Origin: Mesorhizobium sp.
Lineage (GTDB): Bacteria > Pseudomonadota > Alphaproteobacteria > Rhizobiales > Rhizobiaceae
Assembly: GCA_004020875.1 (NCBI GenBank)
Contig: SAPZ01000001.1
Coordinates: 1-64,000, forward strand
Direction: 5' to 3'
DNA: 64,000 bases
Each line of letters begins with the position of its first letter. Within the stretch, counting starts at the first letter, position 1. The notes below the pieces were generated by a model. The model was not told the origin of the DNA. It searched no databases and saw nothing but the letters and a program-made list of their open reading frames with translations. Positions 9,028 through 17,713 of this stretch are shown in pieces. Both the position numbers and the translations under genes were made by a program.

Positions 9028-9975
9028 CTAGATGCGCTTGGACTGGAGAGCTTGGCGGATCGTCTCCCTCAGCTTGGCCTGCTCGTCGGCAAAGTTGATG
9101 GAAACGGCCACATAAAGAATGTCGATGATGGTCAGCGCCGCAATACGTGAGCTTATCGATTCCTCGCGATAGCGGGTTTCTCGCGATGAAGTGAAAAGAT
9201 TGATCTTGGTCCGGTCAGTCAGTGGGCTCTTGCCATAGTTGGTGATGGACATGGTCACTGCCTTGCGTGCGGTGGCAAGGTCGGCGATCTCGCACAGGTC
9301 ACGCGAGGTGCCCGAGTGAGAGAACAGCACAACGACATCAGTCGGTCGCGCGGTTGCCGCCCACATGACCTGTTCATGCGTATCCTCAACGAATACAGTC
9401 TCCTTGACAGTGCGAAGAAAGTGGTGGCGGGCATCGCGTGCCAGGGCGGACGAAACCCCGAACCCGAAAAATGCCAGCCGGTCGGCCTTCTGCAACGCGT
9501 TCACTGCCCGCTGCAACGTCGTCCTGTCCAGCGAACGCAGGGTGTCCTCGATGGCCAGAATGTTCGAGCGCGCAACCTTGTCGGCAATCGTCTCTATTCC
9601 GTCGGTCTTGGCGACATCCTCGTGAATAGCCTGCGTGGAGCCGACAAGGTCGCGAGACAGCGCCAGTTTGAACTCGGCATAGCTGCTGTACCCCAGCACA
9701 CGTGAAAACCGGCTGACTGCGCCTTCGCTGCTGCCGCTGCGTGCGGCGAGTTCGCCGACACTGGCGAGGATCACGGAATGCGGATCCTTGAGCACGGTAT
9801 CAGCCAGTCGCTTCTGGACAGGTGTAAGGGTTTCATACAGGCTCTGCATCCGCGCAATACAGCTTGCACTGTCAAGAACTCCGTCGGTGGCCTGGCTACC
9901 TCTGGTGCGTTTCCCGTTAGGCCTCATCATTCTGTTCCAGCCTTTCCCGATCTTCGCCATCACGACCTGAATCAA
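9028..9975 (-). CDS. MurR/RpiR-family transcriptional regulator
   Basis: A 315-residue regulator with an N-terminal RpiR helix-turn-helix (ASVGELAARSGSSEGAVSRF, about residues 67-86) and a C-terminal SIS sugar-phosphate-binding domain (ADRLAFFGFGVSSALARDA, then VVLFSHSGTSRD). Such proteins sense phosphorylated sugars. Several in-frame starts exist (9975, 9960, 9930) and the true one is uncertain. It is divergent from the cupin gene and convergent with the FGGY kinase. TGAAA-type palindromes occur near the promoters at 3.1 kb and 10.1 kb, so it may control both (inference). Confidence 0.88.
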   Translation of the reverse strand: MIQVVMAKIGKGWNRMMRPNGKRTRGSQATDGVLDSASCIARMQSLYETLTPVQKRLADTVLKDPHSVILASVGELAARSGSSEGAVSRFSRVLGYSSYAEFKLALSRDLVGSTQAIHEDVAKTDGIETIADKVARSNILAIEDTLRSLDRTTLQRAVNALQKADRLAFFGFGVSSALARDARHHFLRTVKETVFVEDTHEQVMWAATARPTDVVVLFSHSGTSRDLCEIADLATARKAVTMSITNYGKSPLTDRTKINLFTSSRETRYREESISSRIAALTIIDILYVAVSINFADEQAKLRETIRQALQSKRI

Positions 9976-10180
9976 TCCGGCGCACTTTCACCTACAAAAT
10001 ATTTTTTCACAAGTCAGCACAGTTCTGAAAGCACCAATCGCGGCTGCCGGGTAGGGTCGGAGCCCGAGTTTTTGTTTGTAAATAAACTTTTATCTTGCTT
10101 CTCATCATTGAAATGATATTGCAGCGAAGATGGCGTGGCAAGTGTGCGCCAGATCCAAATCGGGAGAGGAAGGAAGTACA
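9976..10180. promoter_or_regulatory. Divergent promoter region rpiR / cupin
   Basis: A 205-bp AT-rich region between the rpiR gene and the cupin gene. It contains ATCTTGCTT (around 10092-10100) and a nearby TGAAATGATA. ATCTTGCTT also occurs in the promoter region before the SnoaL-like gene near 3.1 kb, suggesting a shared regulator or promoter type. No clear -35/-10 pair was assigned. Confidence 0.35.
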
Positions 10181-10579
10181 ATGTCGGACGGATCGAAGAA
10201 GGTTGCCGGTGTCCTGAAGGCGGCCGATGTGACGACGTTCAAGGGAGATCCAAATATCTATACGGGCCAGGTCCTGGCCAATCGTCTGGGCTATGCCGAG
10301 CATCCTGAAGGGTTGACCCTGCATCTGGTGACGTTCTTCGACGGAGCTTGCACCAACTGGCATATCCATCCGGCCGGGCAGATCCTGCACGTAACCACCG
10401 GTGTTGGACAGTTCCAACGGGAAGGGGAGGAAGTTGTAACGCTACTTCCCGGGGATACTGTAACCATCGAGCCGAATGTTCGTCACTGGCATGGGGCGGC
10501 GAAAGGGCAGCTCTTTGCCCACCTGGCAATCAACGGCGACAAGGCACCGCAATGGTTTGAACAGGTGGATCGCTCCTGA
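10181..10579 (+). CDS. Cupin-domain protein
   Basis: A 132-residue single-domain cupin. Metal-site motifs are WHIHPAGQILHVTTG (motif 1) and PGDTVTIEPNVRHWHGA (motif 2), giving the usual three His plus one acidic or Gln ligand set. The start at 10181 is fixed by a strong GGAGAGGAAGG upstream. Proteins of this size act as isomerases, dioxygenases or small metal enzymes, and the specific reaction is unknown. It is divergent from the RpiR regulator and probably regulated by it. The next gene, an ABC ATPase, starts 171 bp later and may belong to a separate cassette. Confidence 0.82.
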   Translation: MSDGSKKVAGVLKAADVTTFKGDPNIYTGQVLANRLGYAEHPEGLTLHLVTFFDGACTNWHIHPAGQILHVTTGVGQFQREGEEVVTLLPGDTVTIEPNVRHWHGAAKGQLFAHLAINGDKAPQWFEQVDRS

Positions 10580-10750
10580 GCCCACGCTGTATTTGTCGAT
10601 AAGTCGAGCGGTGCCCTGGCAGGTGCCGTTTTCGGCTCTGGTCGCAAGCATTTGCCTGACGGTGACTTTTCCCCGAAGGCCGCCCGGTTTCGCGGTGCGA
10701 GCGAACTTTCTCTTCACGTTGCGCATTGGCGCTATCGGGGGACAGGCTGC

Positions 10751-12283
10751 ATGGCGCAAGCCGCAATCGAGCTCGTAGGCATCAACAAGAGCTTTGGCGC
10801 GGTGCGCGCCAACCGCGACATCAACCTGGAAGTCGCGCGCGGCACCATCCACGGCATCGTTGGCGAGAACGGCGCCGGCAAGTCGACGCTGATGTCGATC
10901 CTTTACGGCTTCTACCAGGCCGATAGCGGTGAGATCCGTGTCGGCGGCAAGCCGGTGTCGATCAATACGTCAAACGACGCCATCGCGCTCGGAATCGGCA
11001 TGGTGCACCAGCATTTCATGCTGGTCGACAATTTCACCGTGCTGGAGAACATCATACTGGGGGCAGAGAACGATGCGCTACTGAAGAGCAGCATCGCCAA
11101 GGCGCGTTCGGAGCTCGAGCGGCTGGAGCGCGAATACGGCCTCGAAGTCGATCCCGACGCCGTCATCGAGGAACTGCCGGTCGGCCTGCAGCAGCGCGTC
11201 GAAATCCTCAAGGCGCTCTATCGCGGCGCCGAAATCCTGATCCTCGACGAGCCGACGGGCGTGCTGACGCCGGCCGAGGCCGATCACCTCTTTCGCATCC
11301 TCAAGCAATTGAAGGACCAGGGCAAAACCATCGTGCTCATCACGCACAAGCTGCGCGAGATCATGGCGATCACGGACACGGTTTCGGTGATGCGCCAAGG
11401 CACGATGGTGGCGACCCGGGTGACGAAGGAAACCACGGTCGGCGAGTTGGCAGAGCTGATGGTCGGGCGGCGCGTGCTTCTCAGGGTCGAGAAGGGCCAG
11501 TCGGAAGCCGGCGCGGTGAAACTCTCGGTCAAGAACCTGACGGTCAAGGATTCCCGCGGCGTCACCATGGTCGACAACGTCTCGTTCGACGTTCGGGGCG
11601 GCGAGATCGTCGGTATCGCCGGCGTCGCCGGCAACGGCCAGTCCGAACTGCTGGAGGCGATCTCCGGCATCCGGCAAGCGGTTTCCGGCGAGGTGATGCT
11701 CGACGGCAAGCCGATCGATCTCACCGGCAAGGCCGATCCTGGCGAGTTGCGGGACCGGGGGCTTGCCCATGTGCCGGAGGACCGCCACCATGTCGGGCTG
11801 GTGCTCGCCTTCGAAGAGAACGAGAATTCGATCCTCGGCTACCATGACGACGAGCGCTACCTGAAGGGGCCGTTCCTCAACATCGATGCCATCATGGCCG
11901 ACGCCAAGGAAAAGATAGAGAAATACGACATCCGCCCCGCCAATCCGCGTCTCAAGACAGCCAATTTCTCCGGCGGCAACCAGCAAAAGATCGTGCTGGC
12001 GCGCGAAATGGAACAGGACCCCGGCGTGCTGATCGTCGGCCAGCCGACGCGCGGCGTCGATGTCGGCGCCATCGAATTCATCCACAAGCGGCTGATCGCC
12101 ATGCGCGACCAGGGCAAGGCGGTGCTGGTGGTGTCCGTCGAGCTCGACGAAATCCGCTCGCTCTCCGACCGCATCCTGGTGATGTTCGCAGGCCGCGTCG
12201 TCGGTGAGCGCGGCCCGGACGCGACCGAAGGTGAGCTCGGCCTGCTGATGGCCGGCGTCGAACACCAGGAGGCCGCCGAATGA
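10751..12283 (+). CDS. BMP/nucleoside-type ABC transporter, dual ATPase
   Basis: A 510-residue fused ABC ATPase with two nucleotide-binding domains. The first has GENGAGKST, signature LPVGLQQR and Walker B ILILDEPTG. The second has a degenerate Walker A (GVAGNGQSE), signature FSGGNQQK and VLIVGQPTRGVD. This two-domain layout with two following BPD_transp_2 permeases matches the YufO/NupO purine-nucleoside family. The start at 10751 follows GGGGGACAGG. It overlaps the next permease by ATGA. The expected lipoprotein binding subunit (BMP family) is not in the window. The cassette has a more uniformly GC-rich codon use than its flanks, suggesting a separate origin (inference). Confidence 0.88.
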   Translation: MAQAAIELVGINKSFGAVRANRDINLEVARGTIHGIVGENGAGKSTLMSILYGFYQADSGEIRVGGKPVSINTSNDAIALGIGMVHQHFMLVDNFTVLENIILGAENDALLKSSIAKARSELERLEREYGLEVDPDAVIEELPVGLQQRVEILKALYRGAEILILDEPTGVLTPAEADHLFRILKQLKDQGKTIVLITHKLREIMAITDTVSVMRQGTMVATRVTKETTVGELAELMVGRRVLLRVEKGQSEAGAVKLSVKNLTVKDSRGVTMVDNVSFDVRGGEIVGIAGVAGNGQSELLEAISGIRQAVSGEVMLDGKPIDLTGKADPGELRDRGLAHVPEDRHHVGLVLAFEENENSILGYHDDERYLKGPFLNIDAIMADAKEKIEKYDIRPANPRLKTANFSGGNQQKIVLAREMEQDPGVLIVGQPTRGVDVGAIEFIHKRLIAMRDQGKAVLVVSVELDEIRSLSDRILVMFAGRVVGERGPDATEGELGLLMAGVEHQEAAE

Positions 12284-13419
12284 GCACGCCCTACGCCAAG
12301 CTGCCGGCCTGGGCCGATTACGGATTGATACCGCTGATCAACCTGTCGGTCGCCTTCATCGTCGCCGGCTTCGTCGTCATGCTGGTCGGCGAGAATCCGT
12401 TCCGCGCCGCTGTCATCCTGATCGAGGGCGCCTTCGGCAAGGGCACGGGCATCGCGTTCACCCTATTCTATGCCACCACCTTCATCTTCACCGGACTGTC
12501 GGTGGCTGTGGCTGCGCATTGCAGCCTCTTCAACATCGGCACCGAGGGCCAGGCCTATATAGGCGGCCTCGGGATAGCGCTCGTTTGCCTGAGCTTCGAC
12601 AGCGTGCTGCCCTGGTGGGCGATCTTTCCTATGGCGATCGTGGCCGCGGCGGCGTTCGGCGCTCTCTGGGGCCTGATCCCGGCCTATCTGCAGGCCAAGC
12701 GCGGCTCGCACATCGTCATCACCACCATCATGTTCAACTTCATCGCCGCCTCGGCGATGGTCTACCTGCTGGTCGGTCCGCTGAAGCCGGCCGGTTCGCA
12801 GGCGCCGCAGACGCGCAATTTCCTTGCCGGCGCGGAACTGCCGAAGCTCAACTGGGTGATCGAGTTGTTCGGCGCGAAGATCCGCTCGGCGCCGCTCAAC
12901 ATCTGCTTCCTGCTGGCGCTGGTCATGGCGTTCCTGGTCTGGCTTCTGATCTGGCGCACCAGGCTCGGCTATGAAATGCGCACCTATGGCCACAGCCCGA
13001 AGGCGGCGCGCTACGCCGGCATTTCGGAAACCCGCATCATCATCACCGCGATGATGATCTCGGGCGCGCTGGCCGGCATGATGGCGCTCAACCCGGTGAT
13101 GGGCGACCAGCACAATGTCGCGATCGATTTCGTGTCCGGCGCCGGCTATGTCGGCATCGCGGTGGCGCTTATGGGCCGGCTGCATCCGGTCGGCGTCGTG
13201 CTGGCGGCCATCCTGTTCGGGATGCTCTACCAGGGCGGGGCCGAGCTCGCCTTCGAGATGCCGGCGATCAGCCGCGACATGATCGTCATCATCCAGGGCC
13301 TGGTCATCCTGTTCGCCGGCGCTCTGGAACATATGTTCAGGCCTTACATCCAGGCGCTGTTCGCCTCGGTCAGTCCGAAGTCTGTCGGCATGCAGGCGAT
13401 CAAGGGGACGGGGGCCTGA
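12280..13419 (+). CDS. ABC transporter permease (YufP-type)
   Basis: A 379-residue inner-membrane permease with about 8-9 hydrophobic segments, of the branched-chain-type BPD_transp_2 family used by BMP-dependent nucleoside importers. Diagnostic segments are LFNIGTEGQAYIGG and HIVITTIMFNFIA near the middle and GAGYVGIAVALMGRLHP toward the C-terminus. The start overlaps the ATPase stop (ATGA), and the next permease begins one base after its stop. The three genes are therefore co-translated as one transporter. Confidence 0.88.
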   Translation: MSTPYAKLPAWADYGLIPLINLSVAFIVAGFVVMLVGENPFRAAVILIEGAFGKGTGIAFTLFYATTFIFTGLSVAVAAHCSLFNIGTEGQAYIGGLGIALVCLSFDSVLPWWAIFPMAIVAAAAFGALWGLIPAYLQAKRGSHIVITTIMFNFIAASAMVYLLVGPLKPAGSQAPQTRNFLAGAELPKLNWVIELFGAKIRSAPLNICFLLALVMAFLVWLLIWRTRLGYEMRTYGHSPKAARYAGISETRIIITAMMISGALAGMMALNPVMGDQHNVAIDFVSGAGYVGIAVALMGRLHPVGVVLAAILFGMLYQGGAELAFEMPAISRDMIVIIQGLVILFAGALEHMFRPYIQALFASVSPKSVGMQAIKGTGA

Positions 13420-13420
13420 G

Positions 13421-14392
13421 ATGGACATTTTCAACGCGATCATCCAGGTGCTGGACTCGACCATCCGCCTTTCGGTTCCGCTGCTGCTCGCCTGCCTGGC
13501 TGGCCTTTATTCGGAACGGGCCGGCATCTTCGACATCGGGCTCGAAGGCAAGATGCTGGTCGGCGCCTTCGCCGGTGCCTCCGCCGCCGCCGTCTTCCAT
13601 TCGGCGCTGATCGGCCTCGGCACGGCGGTGCTGATCTCGGTCGCCTTCGCCCTGGTGCACGGCTTTGCCTCGATCACGCATCGCGGCAACCAGATCGTAT
13701 CGGGCGTGGCGATCAATTTCATCGCCGCCGGTTCGACCATCATCCTCGGCCAAGCCTGGTTCCAGCAGGGCGGACGCACGCCGGCGCTGCAGCCGGGCGA
13801 ACGGTTCGAGGCGATCATCTGGCCTGGCGCCGATGCGATCAGGGATGTGCCGATCATCGGCCCGATCTACGCCGAACTGATCTCAGGCCACTCCATCCTG
13901 GTCTATTTCGCCTTCGCCATGGTGCCGTTCACCTGGTGGGTCCTGTTTCGCACCCGCTTTGGGCTGAGAATGCGCGCGGTCGGCGAAAATCCGGCCGCCG
14001 TCGATACCGCCGGCATCTCGGTCGCCTGGCTGCGCTACCGCGCGCTGATCTGCACCGGCATCCTCACCGGCGTCGCCGGCGCCTATCTGTCGATGGTGCA
14101 GAATGGCGGCTTCGTGAAGGACATGACCGCAGGCAAGGGCTATATCGCGCTGGCAGCGCTGATCTTCGCCAAGTGGAAGCCGGTCAACGCCATGTTCGCT
14201 TGCCTGCTGTTCGGCTTTCTCGACGCGGCTTCGATCCGCCTGCAGGGCTCGCCGCTTCCCCTCGTCGGCAAGGTGCCGGCGCAATTCATGCAGGCGCTGC
14301 CCTATGTCCTGACCGTCATCTTGCTGGCGGGCTTCATCGGCAAGGCCATTCCGCCGCGCGCCGGCGGTGTGCCCTACGTCAAGGAACGCTGA
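13421..14392 (+). CDS. ABC transporter permease (YufQ-type)
   Basis: A 323-residue second permease of the same transporter, with the typical ERAGIFDIGLEGKMLVGA and GNQIVSGVAINFIAAG segments and several membrane helices. It ends the cassette. The following 159 bp (14393-14551) lie between convergent genes and show no convincing terminator. Substrate is likely a nucleoside or related heterocycle by family, but no binding protein is present to support this. Confidence 0.88.
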   Translation: MDIFNAIIQVLDSTIRLSVPLLLACLAGLYSERAGIFDIGLEGKMLVGAFAGASAAAVFHSALIGLGTAVLISVAFALVHGFASITHRGNQIVSGVAINFIAAGSTIILGQAWFQQGGRTPALQPGERFEAIIWPGADAIRDVPIIGPIYAELISGHSILVYFAFAMVPFTWWVLFRTRFGLRMRAVGENPAAVDTAGISVAWLRYRALICTGILTGVAGAYLSMVQNGGFVKDMTAGKGYIALAALIFAKWKPVNAMFACLLFGFLDAASIRLQGSPLPLVGKVPAQFMQALPYVLTVILLAGFIGKAIPPRAGGVPYVKER

Positions 14393-14551
14393 GGCGGAAT
14401 AGCAGTTGCACTGCCCTGGCGGCCAAGATCCGCTAAAATCAACTGGCGCTGAACCACTGCAGCCGCAGCGGGATCAGACAACGGAAACCAGCTCACCGGC
14501 TGACTGCGCATGGCGATACGGAGGCTCCGATCGCAAGCTTTGCCGGGATTC

Positions 14552-15355
14552 TCAGACCTTGAGAAGAACGCGGTCGGGATCAATTTCCTGGCGGATCAAT
14601 TGCAACTCCCGGGATGTCGGAGCTGGTGTGATCGCAATGTAATCCGGAATTGTAGGCCTGAATCCCATACTGTCGAGAACTTCCTCGAGGCTCACTCCGT
14701 CATGCAGCGAGCGCAGCCGCATGCTCCTGTCAGGCGTATCGAAGTCGAGTATTGCCTTGTTCGTGATGACCACATGAGGCCCGCCCTCTCCAAGACCCCA
14801 TTCCTGCCTCGTCCGGCCGTCGCGGGCATGGCCAACGCTTGTGACGAAGTCGACCTTTTCAACGAAGCTGCGTCGGTCGAGATCCATCATGACGATTGGC
14901 CTGCGTACGAAAGCGAAATGCTCTGGCTGGGCCAGACATCCGACCAACCTGACCTTGGGTCGCGCATAGTCACCGATCGCAGTGATGTTCAGATTGCCAT
15001 ACCGGTCAATCTGGGCACCGGAATCGAACGAGACATCAAACCCGCGTCGCGCCAGCATGTCACATTTGTATCCGACATCGACGGGGCTGGCTGCCGCCTT
15101 CCAGCGGGTAAGGCTGTCCTGTTTCAGATGTTCGGGAAAAGAAGAAAGGTCCGGCTCAAGCAGATTGCCCCAATACCCCGAAGCGCCAGGCGCATGCAGC
15201 ATCTGGGCAAGCCGCAACCCGGCCAGCGGTATGCCAACCGCCAGGGTGAACGCACGGCCATTGGTACCAACGCCGACGAACGCCAGATCGTCATCCAGGA
15301 TAACACGTGCGACCTGGGACGTCAGAAGTTCATTGGGTGTGTGATGTGCATTCAT
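14552..15355 (-). CDS. Glutaconate-CoA-transferase-like subunit B (copy 1)
   Basis: A 267-residue beta subunit of the class I CoA-transferase family (GctB/IpdB branch). The Rossmann-like core and GVGTNG, DSGAQIDRYGNLN and VDFVTSVG segments match the family. Where classical enzymes carry the catalytic Glu (in a YEAGAIG-like loop), this protein reads HAPGASG by eye. The usual acyl-CoA-forming Glu therefore seems absent, as in the ring-opening IpdAB relatives. The start overlaps the stop of subunit A (ATGA). It forms an alpha/beta complex with the product of 15352-16254 (known for the family). Confidence 0.82.
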   Translation of the reverse strand: MNAHHTPNELLTSQVARVILDDDLAFVGVGTNGRAFTLAVGIPLAGLRLAQMLHAPGASGYWGNLLEPDLSSFPEHLKQDSLTRWKAAASPVDVGYKCDMLARRGFDVSFDSGAQIDRYGNLNITAIGDYARPKVRLVGCLAQPEHFAFVRRPIVMMDLDRRSFVEKVDFVTSVGHARDGRTRQEWGLGEGGPHVVITNKAILDFDTPDRSMRLRSLHDGVSLEEVLDSMGFRPTIPDYIAITPAPTSRELQLIRQEIDPDRVLLKV

Positions 15356-16254
15356 TGCCAGGTGTCCTCCCGTTCGACTGTCAGCTTCTCGACGGCGGCG
15401 AGGCCGCCCAGAAGGCGAAGATAGTCGCTGTGATCCAGAGCCTGACGGGCATAACGATCAAGATAGGCGCTGGCACCCTGGTCGGTCTGGCTGGCCTCGA
15501 CATAGGCCTCGAGGTGGGCCTGATCCTCATCGTAGAATCCGTCGACTGCGGCAGGGTGGGCGCCATAGGGTATCTCGACTATCGCCTCAACCATCTGACC
15601 GGGTATGTAGGTCAGGGCTGGCCGGCGCGAGATCACCTCATGCGGCACGATCTTTTCCACCGTGACTATCAGCCGGCTTGAAGCCGCCGCCATCATCTGA
15701 TCGACGTCGTCGCTGTCGCGGACGAGGGGCCATTGCACATTGCCGAACTCATCGCCGACATAACCATGCAAGATAGTGAAGTCGGAGCGCGCGGCCGCGA
15801 CGGCAAGCAGCTGCTCGCCCGAGATGGGACAGGCGTATTCCTTGATCTGCTCGGGATTCTTGAGCGCGATATCAGAGCCGAACAGGGTCTTTATAGGCAG
15901 TGACGGCAGGCCTTGCGACGCCGCGCGTAAGCGCGCGACCATCGCGGTTTCGGAAAAATCACGAACCTCAATCGCCCCTTCCTGGACGCGGCGGCGAAAA
16001 TTGGGCGCGAGGCCGAAGTTGAAGAGGCCGGCATAGATTCCCTCATATCGCTTGACCGCTCCAGCCGCGGCCAAAAGGTCGATCGCCGTCGTCGCGGCCC
16101 AGGTTAGCAGGGTCAGGTCGCGTACATTGTTTTTTATCAGCCAGCGCACTGCCGCGTTGGGAGGCCGCCGAAGCAATGAACCGCCCAGGCTGATCGAGCT
16201 GCCTGATCTTATCGGCGCCAGAGCATCATCTAGTGAAAATAATTTCGATTTCAT
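15352..16254 (-). CDS. Glutaconate-CoA-transferase-like subunit A (copy 1)
   Basis: A 300-residue alpha subunit of a class I CoA-transferase-like complex. Recognisable are GSSISLGGSLLRRPP near the N-terminus, NFGLAPNFRRRVQEGAIEV in the middle and VEIPYGAHPAA near the C-terminus. The start at 16254 is set by AGGAAATAAC just upstream. It is divergent from the LacI gene, and a LacI-type operator sits between them at 16329-16342. It is paralogous to the pair at 25151-26868. Confidence 0.83.
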   Translation of the reverse strand: MKSKLFSLDDALAPIRSGSSISLGGSLLRRPPNAAVRWLIKNNVRDLTLLTWAATTAIDLLAAAGAVKRYEGIYAGLFNFGLAPNFRRRVQEGAIEVRDFSETAMVARLRAASQGLPSLPIKTLFGSDIALKNPEQIKEYACPISGEQLLAVAAARSDFTILHGYVGDEFGNVQWPLVRDSDDVDQMMAAASSRLIVTVEKIVPHEVISRRPALTYIPGQMVEAIVEIPYGAHPAAVDGFYDEDQAHLEAYVEASQTDQGASAYLDRYARQALDHSDYLRLLGGLAAVEKLTVEREDTWQ

Positions 16255-16328
16255 GTTATTTCCTGAAAGCGATGGTGCGCGACTCAAGGGCAGCGGGATC
16301 TCTCTTGCCATTCCCGTGGACAAGGAAA

Positions 16329-16342
16329 TAAAAACGTTTCTA
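16329..16342. promoter_or_regulatory. LacI-family operator, site 1
   Basis: TAAAAACGTTTCTA, built around the palindrome AAACGTTT with the central CG typical of LacI-family operators. It lies between the divergent CoA-transferase-like operon and the lacI-type gene, so it probably provides both operon repression and autoregulation. Near-identical sites occur at 23839, 31276 and 31375. Confidence 0.7.
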
Positions 16343-16439
16343 TGGAGTGTCAACCGATAATGATCTCTTCATGTGACACTGCAGGGGCTGCGGCTGGATT
16401 TGTGCTGCCGTCCCTGGTCAGGCGGTTTGGGGGTGCGGC

Positions 16440-17504
16440 ATGACAAAGAATGAATCCAAGCCGCAGCAGCAGGGACGCAGGGTGACCATCGTCGACGTTG
16501 CCCGCGAGGCCGGCGTTGGTATCTCAACCGTCTCCAATGCGCTGGCCGGCAAGGACATCGTGCGCCTGAAGACACGCAACAAGGTCATCAAGGCGGCCGA
16601 GAGACTGGGCTATCGAGCTTCCCCGCTCGCCCAGGCGCTAAGGAGCCGCCGTACGATGGCGATCGGTGTTCTGGTGGCGGATGTCGCCAATCCGAGCTAT
16701 CCGGACTTTGTCAGAGGGATCGAGGACGTCGCGCTGCGCGAAGGCTGCACGTTGCTGCTTTGCAATACCGACGGCGATGAGGAGCGCCAGCTGGAGCAGA
16801 TGCAGAGCCTGATCGACCGTCAGGTTGACGGAATGGTGTTGCTTTCTCCCCATTGCGAGAGTGACAGGGTGCGTGAATTGCTGGGCAAGGGCGTGCCTTA
16901 TGTTCTTGTCCAGCGCAGGAGCGAGCGCTACGACGACAACTACGTTGGCGGCGACAACGAGGCAGGCATTCGCGCGGCGGTCGAGCATCTGGCCGAGCTT
17001 GGGCATCGTCGCATCGCTTTCGTGTGCGGTCCGGCAGCATCATCGGCGGTCGCCGAGCGACTGGCCGCCTACCGCAACGCCGTAAAGCGCCTGAAGCTCG
17101 ACCATGCGGAAGACCTCGTACTGGCGAACGACTATGGCATCGACGCCGGCCACGTTGCCGGAGCCCACTTCCTTGGCATGAAGAATCCACCTACCGCGAT
17201 CATCGCCAGTAACGACATGAATGCCTTGGGGATTCTCGATGTTGCAGCTGAACGTGGACTATCCGTGCCGCAGGACCTCTCGGTTATCGGCTACGACGAC
17301 ATCGCCCTCGCCAGGCTGGAGCGCATCAATCTCACAACCATCCGTCTGCCCAAGCGCGAGATGGGCGCGGCCGCGGCTGAAGCACTGATGGAGCTGATCT
17401 CCAAGGAAGCGGGTGCGCGGCTGCCGCGACGCACGCTGTTTCCAACAAGCCTCGTGGTGCGCAAATCGACCGGGCCGTTGAAAAGATCATCGCGCGAACG
17501 TTGA
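16440..17504 (+). CDS. LacI-family transcriptional regulator
   Basis: A 354-residue repressor. The N-terminal LacI helix-turn-helix reads VTIVDVAREAGVGISTVSNAL (about residues 15-35) with the hinge region RLGYRASPLAQALRSRRT. A periplasmic-binding-protein-like sensor domain follows, with DVANPSYPDFVRGIE, FVCGP and VIGYDDIALARL. The start at 16440 precedes the helix-turn-helix by 14 residues. It lies among transport and catabolic operons that carry matching AAACGTTT operators, which makes it the likely local repressor. The inducer is unknown, probably a sugar-like or pathway compound. Confidence 0.92.
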   Translation: MTKNESKPQQQGRRVTIVDVAREAGVGISTVSNALAGKDIVRLKTRNKVIKAAERLGYRASPLAQALRSRRTMAIGVLVADVANPSYPDFVRGIEDVALREGCTLLLCNTDGDEERQLEQMQSLIDRQVDGMVLLSPHCESDRVRELLGKGVPYVLVQRRSERYDDNYVGGDNEAGIRAAVEHLAELGHRRIAFVCGPAASSAVAERLAAYRNAVKRLKLDHAEDLVLANDYGIDAGHVAGAHFLGMKNPPTAIIASNDMNALGILDVAAERGLSVPQDLSVIGYDDIALARLERINLTTIRLPKREMGAAAAEALMELISKEAGARLPRRTLFPTSLVVRKSTGPLKRSSRER

Positions 17505-17713
17505 TCCACGTGTGGGTGGGACCCGCTTTTCCTTCCGCGCTGCGAGTGTTGGAAAACTTATTTTACTTTCATGTTTCCGGTTGAAATTTGTTTTTTATCG
17601 CATACCATGGCGAGATACAGATGCGGCGAGCTTCGGTTTGCGACGGTGTTGCTCCCGTCAGCGATCGAGAATCTGGCAGGGCCGAGAGTCGCCTGGACGT
17701 GAGGATCGGGTAG

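Noticed and set aside
11078..13464. Two long minus-strand frames across the BMP-type ABC cassette
   Set aside because: Antisense shadows of the ATPase and permease genes, rich in His/Arg/Asp.
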